From Betaproteobacteria bacterium (GTDB lineage: Bacteria > Pseudomonadota > Gammaproteobacteria > Burkholderiales > Burkholderiaceae_C), in assembly GCA_016716535.1 (NCBI GenBank), contig JADJWD010000007.1:930001-994000 (forward strand): a stretch of DNA of 64,000 bases, written 5' to 3'. The notes beneath the pieces are model-generated. The model made no database searches and was not told the DNA's origin. It was given only the letters and a program-made list of their open reading frames with translations. The translations under genes and the position numbers were made by a program. Below, in pieces: positions 39,978-49,939 of the stretch (positions are counted from its first letter, which is position 1; the number at the start of each line of letters is the position of its first letter).

Positions 39978-40005
39978 TCGAGCAACCAGGCGCGCCGCGC
40001 GCCGG

Positions 40006-41070
40006 CTAGAACGTGAAGCCGGCGCTGACCTCGCGGCCGCTCATCGGTTCCAGCAGCGCGAGCAGCGGTGCCAGCGGGCGATAGCGCAGCGCCACCTTCG
40101 TGCAATAGCCGAAGAAGCGCGGCAGGTCGCGCGCGTAATGGGGCTTGCCGTCGCGGTGCTTCAGGCGGCAGAAGATGCCGAGCACGCGCAGGTGCCGCTG
40201 CAACCCCATCCACTCCAGCGCGCGCCAGAACTCGCCGAAGTCTTCGGGCACCGGCAGCGCCGCGCGGCGTGCGGCCTGCCAGTAGCGCACGGCCCAGTCG
40301 ATCTCCTGCTCTTCGGGCCAGGAGATGAACGCATCGCGCAGCAGCGACGCGAGGTCGTAGCTGATCGCGCCGGCCATCGCGTCCTGGAAGTCGAGCACGC
40401 CGGGCAGCGGCTCGCAGACCATCAGGTTGCGCGGCATGTAGTCGGCGTGCACGGCGACCACCGGCTGCGCGAGCGCGCTGCCGGCCAAGAGTAGCACGAG
40501 GCGCTTCCACGCCGCCTGCTGCACGTCGGTCCACTCGATGCCGAACTCGCGCCGCACGCACCACTCGGGGAAGAGCGCCAGCTCGGCCTCGATCAGCGCC
40601 TGGTCGTGGCGCGGCAGCGCGGCGGCCGGCACGCCGGCCTGCCAGCACACGAGCGCGTCGAGCGCGGCGCGCATCAGGCGGTCGGCTTCGGCGGGGTTCG
40701 TGTCCTGCGCTTCGCGCAGCGCGTCGAGGTACGAACGGCGGCCGAGATCACTGAGCAACAGGAAGCCGCGCGCCTCGTCACATTCGAGCACGCTGGGTGC
40801 ATGCACGCCGGCCGCGGCGGCGAGCTGCGCGACCTTGACAAACGGCCGCACGTCCTCCTGCGGCGGCGGCGCGTCCATGACGATGAAGCTGCGCTCGGCG
40901 CCTTCGGCCGCACGTGCCTGCACGCGCAGATAACGGCGAAAGCTCGCGTCGGCGCTGGCGGGTTCGAGTGTCCCGGGCGCGAGGCCGTGGCGCGGCGCGA
41001 TGCCGGCGAACCAGCGCTCGAACTCGCCGCGGCGCGCCGCATCGGACCAGGGGATCGGGGCGTTGGGCAT
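40006..41070 (-). CDS. amgK: Aminoglycoside-phosphotransferase-family sugar kinase (AmgK-like)
   Basis: 354 residues. APH-type kinase motifs are clear: SFIVMDAPPPQEDVRPFV in the N-lobe, VVAVHADYMPRNLMV (catalytic loop with Asp and Asn) and GVLDFQDAMAGAISYDLASLL (metal-binding Asp). In Pseudomonas, AmgK phosphorylates N-acetylmuramate at the anomeric position for cell-wall recycling, and its gene is divergent from lptD, as here. Its usual partner murU does not follow in this window; an M20 peptidase gene is there instead. Confidence 0.82.
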   Translation of the reverse strand: MPNAPIPWSDAARRGEFERWFAGIAPRHGLAPGTLEPASADASFRRYLRVQARAAEGAERSFIVMDAPPPQEDVRPFVKVAQLAAAAGVHAPSVLECDEARGFLLLSDLGRRSYLDALREAQDTNPAEADRLMRAALDALVCWQAGVPAAALPRHDQALIEAELALFPEWCVRREFGIEWTDVQQAAWKRLVLLLAGSALAQPVVAVHADYMPRNLMVCEPLPGVLDFQDAMAGAISYDLASLLRDAFISWPEEQEIDWAVRYWQAARRAALPVPEDFGEFWRALEWMGLQRHLRVLGIFCRLKHRDGKPHYARDLPRFFGYCTKVALRYRPLAPLLALLEPMSGREVSAGFTF

Positions 41071-41118
41071 CGATAATTCATTCTACGAACCGGGCCCTCG
41101 GGCCCCCATGCGGCCCCG

Positions 41119-43509
41119 ATGCGAGTTCCCCCCCTGGCCCTGGCTGCGGCACTGTGTGCGTGCGCCGCGGGAGCCGAAGCCCAATCGACAGCGGCCGCGC
41201 ACGGCGCGGCGTCGGCGCCTGCCACGTCGGCTTCTGCGCCGGCCGCACCTGCCGTGTCAGCCAGCGCGCCGCTCGCCCCGGCCGCCCGCCTGCAAGGCCC
41301 GCCGCGCGGCGAGGCGGCGCGCGCGCTGCCGATCATCCTGCAGGCGCGCACGCTGCAAGGCCAGCCCGGCCAGCAGACCGTTGCCGAGGGCGATGTCGAG
41401 TTCCGCCGCGGCGGCCTCGTCATCCGCGCCGATCGCATCGCCTACGACATGCCGCAGGACCGCGTCAACGCGCGCGGCCAGGTGCACATCGAGCGCGAGG
41501 GCGTCATCTACCGCGGCCCCGAGCTGCAACTGGACGTGCAGCGCTTCGAGGGCTTCTTCCTCGAACCGAGCTTCGAGTTCGTGCAGTTCGGCGCCGGCGG
41601 GCGCGCCGAGCGCGTCGACTTCCTCGGCCCCGGGCGCTCGCGCGCCGACAAGGCCAGCTACACGAGCTGCCCGCGCGAGGACGGCGTCGAGCCGGCGTGG
41701 GTGCTGCAGGCCGACCGCGTGCACCTGGACATCGACGCCAACGAAGGCGTTGCCGAGGGCGCGCGGCTGCGCTTTCTCGGCACGCCGATCCTCGCACTGC
41801 CGGCGATGAGCTTCCCGCTGTCGGACGCGCGCAAGTCCGGCTGGCTGCCGCCGACGGTGAACCTGGACAACCGCAGCGGCCTCGAGGTTTCGGTGCCGTA
41901 CTACTGGGACATCGCGCCGAACCGCGACGCGACGCTGGCGCCGCGCGTCATCACGCGCCGCGGGCTCGCGGTCGACGCCGAATTCCGCTACCTCGAGCCG
42001 CGCTACGCCGGCGAGCTGCGCGTCGACGCGCTGCCCGACGACCGCCTGACCGAGACGGCGCGCGGGGCGGTGCACTGGCAGCACGAGGGCGGGCTGCCGT
42101 TGGGCATCACCGCGCGCGCCGACGTGGCGCGCGTGTCCGACGAGAACTGGTGGAAGGACTTCCCGAACCGCGGCCTGTCGATCGCGCCGCGGCTGCTGCC
42201 TTCGCGGCTGGCGCTCGAACGTGCGCTCGGCTGGTCGGGTGGGTCGGGCCTCGCCTACGCGCGTGTCCTGCAGTGGCAGGTGCTGCAGGGCACCGACGAC
42301 GCGGTCGTCGCGCCGTACCACCGCCGGCCGCAGATCGGCCTGCGGCTGGACGGGCGCCTCGGCGGGGGGTCGTCCGGTTGGTTCTGGGGCCTGGAGTCGG
42401 AATACAACCGCTTCGAGCTGCCCTCGGCCGACCTCGCGCGCGCGTCGCGCATGGGCGGCGAGCGGGTGCACGCGCTCGGCTCGATCGCCTACGGGCGGCG
42501 CGAGGCGGCGCTGTGGCTGGTACCGAAGCTGACGCTGAACGCCGCCGCCTACGACGACGACGCGCGCGGCCGCGCCTCGCGCACGATCCCCACCTTCAGC
42601 GTCGACGCCGGCCTCGAGTTCGAGCGCGAGGCCACCGCCTTCGGCCGCGCGCTGCGCCAGACGCTCGAGCCGCGGCTCGTCTACGTCAACACGCCGACGC
42701 GCACCCAAAGCCACCTGCCGAGTTACGACGCGGCGGCCAAGGACTTCAACTTCGCGTCCATCTACAGCGAGAACGCGTTCTCCGGCATCGACCGCGTCTC
42801 CGATGCGCACCAGCTCACCGCCGGCGTCACGACGCGGCTCGTCGACGAGGCCACCGGCGGCGAGGCGCTGCGGCTGGCCGTCGTGCAGCGCTACCTCTTC
42901 CGCCCGCAGCAGGTGACGCCGCGGCCCGACGGCAGTGCCGACGGCGTGCCGCTGGACCAGCGGTTCTCCGACGTGCTGCTGCTCGGCTCGACGAACGTGC
43001 TGCCGAACTGGATCTTCGACGCCGCGGTGCAGTACAGCGCCGAGATCCAGCGCTCGGTGCGTTCGATCCTCGGCATGCGCTATTCGCCCGGGCGCTTTCG
43101 TACCGTGGCGACGACGTACCGCTTCGCGCGCGGGCTGTCGGAGCAGATCGAACTGGGCTGGCAGTGGCCGATCCTCGAACGCCCGGCGACACGCGTGCCG
43201 CTGCGCGGCACCTCGTCGTGCAGCGGCTCGTGGTACGGCGTCGGCCGCGTCAACTACAGCTTGAAGGACAGCCGCGTCACCGACTCGGTGCTCGGCATCG
43301 AGTACGACGCCGGCTGCTGGATCGGCCGCATCGTCGCCGAGCGGCTTTCCACCGGCCGCAGCGAGGCGACGACGCGATTGCTCGTGCAGCTCGAGCTGGT
43401 GGGGCTGTCGCGCCTGGGGTCCAACCCGCTGCGGGTCTTGAAGGACAATATTCCCGGCTATCAGATCCTGCGCGAGGAACGCCTGAGCCCGGTCGGCGCA
43501 CCGGAGTAG
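41119..43509 (+). CDS. lptD: LPS-assembly outer-membrane protein LptD
   Basis: 796 residues. A signal peptide (VPPLALAAALCACAAGAEA) is followed by an Ala/Pro linker, an LptA-like jellyroll (about 70-220: AEGDVEFRRGGLVIRADRIAYD) and a large beta-barrel ending near KDNIPGYQILREE. It inserts LPS into the outer leaflet with LptE, whose gene is at 60554. The mature part has only three Cys by my reading (184, 701, 733), so at most one of the two inter-domain disulphides of E. coli LptD can form. surA follows downstream. Confidence 0.95.
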   Translation: MRVPPLALAAALCACAAGAEAQSTAAAHGAASAPATSASAPAAPAVSASAPLAPAARLQGPPRGEAARALPIILQARTLQGQPGQQTVAEGDVEFRRGGLVIRADRIAYDMPQDRVNARGQVHIEREGVIYRGPELQLDVQRFEGFFLEPSFEFVQFGAGGRAERVDFLGPGRSRADKASYTSCPREDGVEPAWVLQADRVHLDIDANEGVAEGARLRFLGTPILALPAMSFPLSDARKSGWLPPTVNLDNRSGLEVSVPYYWDIAPNRDATLAPRVITRRGLAVDAEFRYLEPRYAGELRVDALPDDRLTETARGAVHWQHEGGLPLGITARADVARVSDENWWKDFPNRGLSIAPRLLPSRLALERALGWSGGSGLAYARVLQWQVLQGTDDAVVAPYHRRPQIGLRLDGRLGGGSSGWFWGLESEYNRFELPSADLARASRMGGERVHALGSIAYGRREAALWLVPKLTLNAAAYDDDARGRASRTIPTFSVDAGLEFEREATAFGRALRQTLEPRLVYVNTPTRTQSHLPSYDAAAKDFNFASIYSENAFSGIDRVSDAHQLTAGVTTRLVDEATGGEALRLAVVQRYLFRPQQVTPRPDGSADGVPLDQRFSDVLLLGSTNVLPNWIFDAAVQYSAEIQRSVRSILGMRYSPGRFRTVATTYRFARGLSEQIELGWQWPILERPATRVPLRGTSSCSGSWYGVGRVNYSLKDSRVTDSVLGIEYDAGCWIGRIVAERLSTGRSEATTRLLVQLELVGLSRLGSNPLRVLKDNIPGYQILREERLSPVGAPE

Positions 43510-43605
43510 CGGCCGGGCCGCTCCCTTCTCCTGCCCGTTGCGCGCCCTTTGCCCGTTTGCCCGTTTGCCCTCCGCCTTTCGCCCTTCGCGAGCGCCTCCT
43601 CGCCC

Positions 43606-44994
43606 ATGACCTCACGTCTTCCCCGTTCCTTTTCGACTGTGTCCGCCGCGCGCGTTTCGTGGCTGCGGGGGTGGGCCTTCGTTACCGTGATGTGCGTCGC
43701 GACGGCGGCCACCTCGCAGACGACGCCGACTCGGCCGGCGCAGCCAGCACCGCCGTCACCCGGCAGCGTGCAACCCGGCGACTACATCGCCGCCGTCGTC
43801 AACTCCGAGCTGGTCACCGCCGGCGAAGTCGATCGCCGTGTCGAGGCGGCGATGGCCAACGCGTCGCGCCAGAACCTGCGCCTGCCGCCGGCAGCCGAGT
43901 TGCGCCGGCAGGTCTTCGACTCGCTGATCGAGGAGCGCGTGATCATCACCGTGGCGCGCGAGAGCGGCGTGCGCGTCGACGAGGCCGAGCTCGACCGCGC
44001 GGTGCAGAACATCGCGGCGCAGAACCGGCTGACGCTCACGCAACTGCGCGAGCGGTTGCGCGCCGACGGCACCGACATGACGCGCTTTCGCGCCGCGCTG
44101 CGCGACCAGATCCTGATCGAGAAGCTGCGCGAGCGCGAGGTCTACCCGCGTATCCGCGTCAACGACGAAGAAATCGAGCGCCATCTCGCGCAGCAGCGCG
44201 AGGCGGCGGCCGCCGACGCGCAGTTGAACATCGCGCAGATCCTCGTCACCGTGCCCGAGGGCGCGGCCGAGTCGCTGGTGACCGAGCGCCGCGCGCTGGC
44301 CGACAAGGCGCTGGCGCGGGTGCGCGCCGGCGAGCCGTTCGATCGCGTCGCGCGCGAGGTGTCGGAAGACGGCAACCGCGAGCGCGGCGGCGAGATCGGC
44401 CTTCGGCCCTCGTCGCGCCTGCCGGATTTGTTCACGGCCGCGGTGAAGGACTTCAAGGTCGGCGACGTGTCGGCGGCGCCGCTGCGTTCGCCCGCCGGCT
44501 TCCACGTCCTCAAGCTGCTGCAACGCGAAGGCGGCGCCGCAGCTACCGTGACGCAGACGCGCGTGCGCCACCTGCTGTTGCGCACGTCGCCGCAGCTCGC
44601 CGCCGACGTGGCTGCGCGGCGGCTCGCGGAATACCGCAGCGCCATCGAAAGCGGCCAGCGCACCTTCGAAGACCTGGCGCGCCAGTACAGCGAGGACGGC
44701 TCGGCCGCCTCGGGCGGCGACCTCGGCTGGACGACGCCCGGCTCGATGGTGCCGGAGTTCGAAGCGGCGATGAATGCGCTGCCGGTGGGCGGCCTGTCGG
44801 CGCCGGTGCCTTCGCGCTTCGGCGTGCATCTGATCCAGGTGCTCGAGCGGCGCGAGGCGGCGCTCGAACCGCGCCAGTTGCGCGAACAGGCGCGCAACGT
44901 CCTGCGCGAGCAGAAGTTCGAGCAGACGTACCTCGAGTGGGCCAAGGAGCTGCGCGCGCGCGCCTACATCGAGGTGCGCGACCCGCCGCAGTGA
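43606..44994 (+). CDS. surA: Periplasmic chaperone and peptidyl-prolyl isomerase SurA
   Basis: 462 residues: a signal peptide (WLRGWAFVTVMCVATAATSQ), the SurA N-terminal chaperone domain (YIAAVVNSELVTAGEVDRRV), two parvulin domains (DGNRERGGEIGL and DGSAASGGDLGW regions) and the C-terminal helix. It guides outer-membrane proteins, including LptD, to the Bam complex. ATG 43606 gives a normal leader; an earlier in-frame ATG lies in a pyrimidine-rich spacer. Its stop overlaps rsmA as GTGA. Confidence 0.95.
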   Translation: MTSRLPRSFSTVSAARVSWLRGWAFVTVMCVATAATSQTTPTRPAQPAPPSPGSVQPGDYIAAVVNSELVTAGEVDRRVEAAMANASRQNLRLPPAAELRRQVFDSLIEERVIITVARESGVRVDEAELDRAVQNIAAQNRLTLTQLRERLRADGTDMTRFRAALRDQILIEKLREREVYPRIRVNDEEIERHLAQQREAAAADAQLNIAQILVTVPEGAAESLVTERRALADKALARVRAGEPFDRVAREVSEDGNRERGGEIGLRPSSRLPDLFTAAVKDFKVGDVSAAPLRSPAGFHVLKLLQREGGAAATVTQTRVRHLLLRTSPQLAADVAARRLAEYRSAIESGQRTFEDLARQYSEDGSAASGGDLGWTTPGSMVPEFEAAMNALPVGGLSAPVPSRFGVHLIQVLERREAALEPRQLREQARNVLREQKFEQTYLEWAKELRARAYIEVRDPPQ

Positions 44995-45767
44995 AGGCGC
45001 ATCACGCCCGCAAGCGCTTCGGCCAGCACTTCCTCGCCGACGAGGCGGTGATCGAGGCCATCGTCGCGGCGATCGCGCCGCGGCCGGGCGAGGCGCTGGT
45101 GGAGATCGGGCCGGGCCTCGGCGCGCTGACGGCGCCGCTGCTCGCACGCGCCGGCGCGCTGACCGTCGTCGAGCTCGACCGGGATCTCGCGGCACGGCTG
45201 CGCAACAGGCCCGGGCTCACGGTCATCGAAGCCGACGTGCTGCGCGTCGACTTCGCGGCACTCGCTGCGTCGATGGCGCCGGCGCCGCTGCGCCTCGTCG
45301 GCAACCTGCCCTACAACATCTCGACGCCGATCCTCTTTCACCTGCTGCCCGCTGCCGCCCATGTGCGAGACCAGCACTTCATGCTGCAAAAGGAAGTCGT
45401 GCAGCGCATGGCCGCGGCGCCGGGCGGCAAGGACTACGGGCGCTTGAGCGTGATGCTGCAGTGGCGCTACGACATCGAGCCCGTGCTCGACGTGCCGCCT
45501 CAGGCGTTCGACCCGCCGCCGCGGGTGGACTCGGCGGTGGTGTGCATGCGGCCGCTGCCGGCCGCCGGCGTGGCCGGCACCGACGCCGCGCTGCTCGGTG
45601 AGCTGGTGACGGTGGCGTTCTCGCAGCGGCGCAAGCTCCTGCGCCACACGCTCGGCCGCTGGCTCGGCGAGCGGGGCCACGCCGGCCTGTTCGATCTGCA
45701 GCGGCGCGCCGAGGAGGTGCCAGTGGCCGAGTACGTGGCGCTGGCGCAGGCGGTGGCGACGGCCTGA
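44991..45767 (+). CDS. rsmA: 16S rRNA dimethyladenosine transferase RsmA (KsgA)
   Basis: 258 residues. HARKRFGQHFLADEAVI is the diagnostic N-terminus, VEIGPGLGALTAPLL the SAM site, and LVGNLPYNISTPIL the catalytic NLPY motif. It dimethylates two adjacent adenines near the 3' end of 16S rRNA. The GTG start at 44991 overlaps the surA stop; there is no ATG before the conserved start. In E. coli pdxA lies between surA and rsmA; it is absent here. A hairpin follows 7 bases after the stop. Confidence 0.96.
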   Translation: MKAHHARKRFGQHFLADEAVIEAIVAAIAPRPGEALVEIGPGLGALTAPLLARAGALTVVELDRDLAARLRNRPGLTVIEADVLRVDFAALAASMAPAPLRLVGNLPYNISTPILFHLLPAAAHVRDQHFMLQKEVVQRMAAAPGGKDYGRLSVMLQWRYDIEPVLDVPPQAFDPPPRVDSAVVCMRPLPAAGVAGTDAALLGELVTVAFSQRRKLLRHTLGRWLGERGHAGLFDLQRRAEEVPVAEYVALAQAVATA

Positions 45768-45774
45768 AAGCAAG

Positions 45775-45796
45775 ACGGGCGGCTCGCGCCGCCCGT
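45775..45796 (+). terminator. Hairpin downstream of rsmA
   Basis: A perfect 9-bp stem (ACGGGCGGC/GCCGCCCGT) with loop TCGC, seven bases after the rsmA stop. The following T tract is poor (TCGTT), so termination may be weak or Rho-assisted. Confidence 0.65.
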
Positions 45797-45826
45797 TCGT
45801 TGCCGATACGTTGTTTCAGGCTGGGC

Positions 45827-46069
45827 TCAAGCCGCCGCCTTCAGCCACACCGCCGTATCGAAGGCACTCACCATCATCGGCATGTTCATGCCGAAGTTCG
45901 GATTGATGCCGCTCTTGGGCACCGGCACCTTCGCCGGGGCCTTGGCCGGCGCCGGGGCGCCGCCGTTGTTCACCGCCGCCGTGCTGCCGGCGGTACCTTG
46001 GGCCGTTTCCGTCGCCCGCTCCCATGACCCGATTTCCTGGGAGCGGGCTACCGAAAAGAATAGAAACAC
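45827..46069 (-). pseudogene. Coding-like remnant of an unrecognised gene
   Basis: A frame of up to 80 residues, readable from GTG 46069, ends with a tidy C-terminus: an Ala/Pro/Lys linker (APAPAKAPAKVPVPKSG) then INPNFGMNMPMMVSAFDTAV and WLKAAA. Third positions are G/C-rich as in real genes here. It overlaps the end of the barstar gene in another frame and has no good ribosome site. It may be the tail of a gene whose 5' part was lost when the RNase/barstar pair arrived. I do not recognise the family. Confidence 0.3.
46014..46048. repeat. Inverted repeat at the barstar stop codon
   Basis: Perfect 11-bp arms (GCCCGCTCCCA at 46014-46024, TGGGAGCGGGC at 46038-46048) separated by 13 bases. One arm touches the barstar stop codon. 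There is no T run after it, so it is a transcript-end hairpin or a scar of insertion rather than a textbook terminator. Confidence 0.7.
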
Positions 46070-46443
46070 CTGAAGGGTATTCGTCGTTCCCCCCAGAAAT
46101 CGGCCGCGTCGCGGAACACATCCAGCAGTTGCTCGCGCGCCTCGCGGTCGAAGCGCGGGTTGTCCGGCAGCTGCTCCAGCACGACGACGAAGCCCGGCTG
46201 CTGGCCCGACTTGTTGACGAGGTCGGTCATGCAGTCGTACAGCGCGTCGAGGTTCTTGCCGAAGTGCGCCGGAAACGTGAACGCCGCGGCGATGCCGTCG
46301 AGCACGTCCTGCTTGGTCTGCGCCTCGGCGAGATTGGCGTACAGGAAGTGCTGGCCGGCGTCGGACGCCGCCTGCATCAGGTCGGCGACCCGGTAGGCCC
46401 GGATGGCCTGCACCAGGTTGGGTCGGATGGTCTGCAACTGCAT
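46048..46443 (-). CDS. Barstar-family ribonuclease inhibitor
   Basis: 131 residues. FGKNLDALYDCMTDLV at 61-76 matches the barstar core helix; Asp66 and Asp70 correspond to Asp35 and Asp39 of barstar, the residues that plug the barnase active site. The strand FVVVLEQL and the helix REQLLDVFRDAADFW complete the fold. The protein is about 40 residues longer than barstar at its N-terminus. There is no signal peptide, so it protects the cytoplasm. ATG 46443 has AAGGAGG upstream. It lies 87 bases downstream of the RNase gene on the same strand. Confidence 0.85.
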   Translation of the reverse strand: MQLQTIRPNLVQAIRAYRVADLMQAASDAGQHFLYANLAEAQTKQDVLDGIAAAFTFPAHFGKNLDALYDCMTDLVNKSGQQPGFVVVLEQLPDNPRFDREAREQLLDVFRDAADFWGERRIPFRCFYSFR

Positions 46444-46530
46444 GGTCGCTTTCCTCCTTGTCGTAATGGCTGGGGTTGGGTTCGAGAAGGGATTCGAAGC
46501 GTGAACACTCGCTCGCTGCGATGACGCGGG

Positions 46531-46998
46531 TCAAGGAGCGGTGATGCGGGCGAAACTCGTGTAGTGGTCGGCGGTGTAGTAGCAGGCTTGCGGCGTCTTC
46601 GGCGGGCCGCCGCAGACGATGCGCCGGGCGCCGCGGTTGCGCGCGCGAGGCGTCTTGACGGTGTACTCGCGGTAGTAGCCGCGCTTCTCGGCCGGCAACC
46701 GCCGCTCGCGGTTCATGAAGACAGTGCCGTCCTTGTCGTAGGGGAACGGGCCGCCGGCATGGATCCGTTCGTAGGTGCTGCGGGCCTCGGGCGGCAGGAC
46801 GGCGATCGAGACCGCCGGCAGTTCAGCGCCGGCGCCGCGTGCCAGCGCCTCGGCCGGAAGCCCGAGCACGCCGGCGGCACCGACCGCCAAGTGCAACGCC
46901 ACCGCGCCCGCGACCCTGCGCCAAGCCGCCCTGCGGCGCGTGGCCACTGGGCTGCCTTCGATGTGTGCGCCGACTCCCACCCCCACCTCGGCCATCAT
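46531..46998 (-). CDS. Predicted exported guanyl-type ribonuclease (barnase/RNase Sa family)
   Basis: 155 residues from ATG 46998. A basic stretch and hydrophobic core (RRVAGAVALHLAVGAAGVLG) ending at AEALA look like a signal peptide. The RNase domain follows: YERIHAGGPFPYDKDGTVF, then catalytic Glu111 in YREYTV, Arg126 in ARRIVCGG and His145 in ADHYTSF, the same order as Glu/Arg/His of RNase Sa and barnase. The start is uncertain: GTG 46947 would give the most classical signal peptide, and GTG 47043 has an AGGG site. It should cleave RNA outside the cell or in the periplasm; the barstar-like gene downstream gives immunity. Confidence 0.83.
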   Translation of the reverse strand: MMAEVGVGVGAHIEGSPVATRRRAAWRRVAGAVALHLAVGAAGVLGLPAEALARGAGAELPAVSIAVLPPEARSTYERIHAGGPFPYDKDGTVFMNRERRLPAEKRGYYREYTVKTPRARNRGARRIVCGGPPKTPQACYYTADHYTSFARITAP

Positions 46999-47070
46999 TT
47001 CGGCCGCAGCGGCCCTCTTCGTGGCCAAATCGGTCCGATACACGGGTTAACCCTGAAAAATCAAACGGCA

Positions 47071-47099
47071 ATGCTACCCGAGCGGCCTTCGGAACTCAA
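47071..47099 (-). promoter_or_regulatory. Candidate sigma-70 promoter of the RNase/inhibitor pair
   Basis: Minus-strand TTGAGT (47094-47099) and TAGCAT (47071-47076) with exactly 17 bases between. It is placed just upstream of the possible RNase starts, in a locally AT-richer segment. Confidence 0.5.
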
Positions 47100-47132
47100 G
47101 CCGCAAGGGCATCCGCGGACCGGGATCAACTA

Positions 47133-47152
47133 ATGTGTGCGTGCGCACACAT
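47133..47152. promoter_or_regulatory. Operator-like perfect palindrome
   Basis: 9-bp arms ATGTGTGCG/CGCACACAT with a 2-base centre, about 35 bases upstream of the candidate -35 of the RNase gene. Symmetry and position fit a dimeric regulator site. No regulator gene is adjacent, so the binder is unknown. Confidence 0.5.
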
Positions 47153-47193
47153 CCGCTGAAGCTCCCGTAAAGTCTAGCCGGAAGGCAGGCGAA

Positions 47194-47215
47194 TTGCTGA
47201 CCTCTCGGTCAGCAA
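47194..47215 (-). terminator. Hairpin downstream of malic enzyme gene
   Basis: A perfect 9-bp stem TTGCTGACC/GGTCAGCAA. Read on the minus strand the loop is GAGA, a stable GNRA tetraloop. It is followed by only two Ts. It lies about 95 bases past the maeB stop and may end or stabilise that transcript. Confidence 0.5.
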
Positions 47216-47309
47216 CGGCGGCCGCGCTGCGCCACACCACCGCCCCGAAGTGGTGCAGGGGTGGCCCGACTGGCCGCCCGGCGGCGGCCCGCCGGGCACC
47301 CTTTCGCGC

Positions 47310-49751
<2,442 letters not shown>

Positions 49752-49939
49752 CGAAGTCTCCTCGGATCGTCTGTCGTTTGTGGTCGTGGGGCGCAGAAGG
49801 CGAGCGCGAATCGGCGCGAAGCCGGAACGCGATTGGGAACTGAAGCCCCGCCGGCCCCCATTCGCAAAACTGCGTAGGGCAGAGGCGGGCGGGCAAAAGA
49901 TACTGCACCCGGCGCGGCGAGCGCCGCCTTGGATTCCCG

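Noticed and set aside
43510..43605. Pyrimidine-rich repeats before surA as a regulatory RNA
   Set aside because: Only degenerate short GCCCTTT/GCCCGTT repeats; no stable fold or conserved motif seen. Similar text occurs before gatC and after 59367.
40914..44990. Plus-strand open frame running without a stop for over 1,300 codons before rsmA
   Set aside because: It is antisense or out of frame to amgK, lptD and surA, reads as Arg/Ala/Pro-rich low-complexity text, and is open only because stop codons are rare at this GC content. Only the rsmA part is real.
46048..46998. Classical intracellular toxin-antitoxin module
   Set aside because: The RNase has a signal-like N-terminus and precedes its inhibitor. 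Both fit a secreted RNase with immunity protein better than a type II toxin-antitoxin pair.
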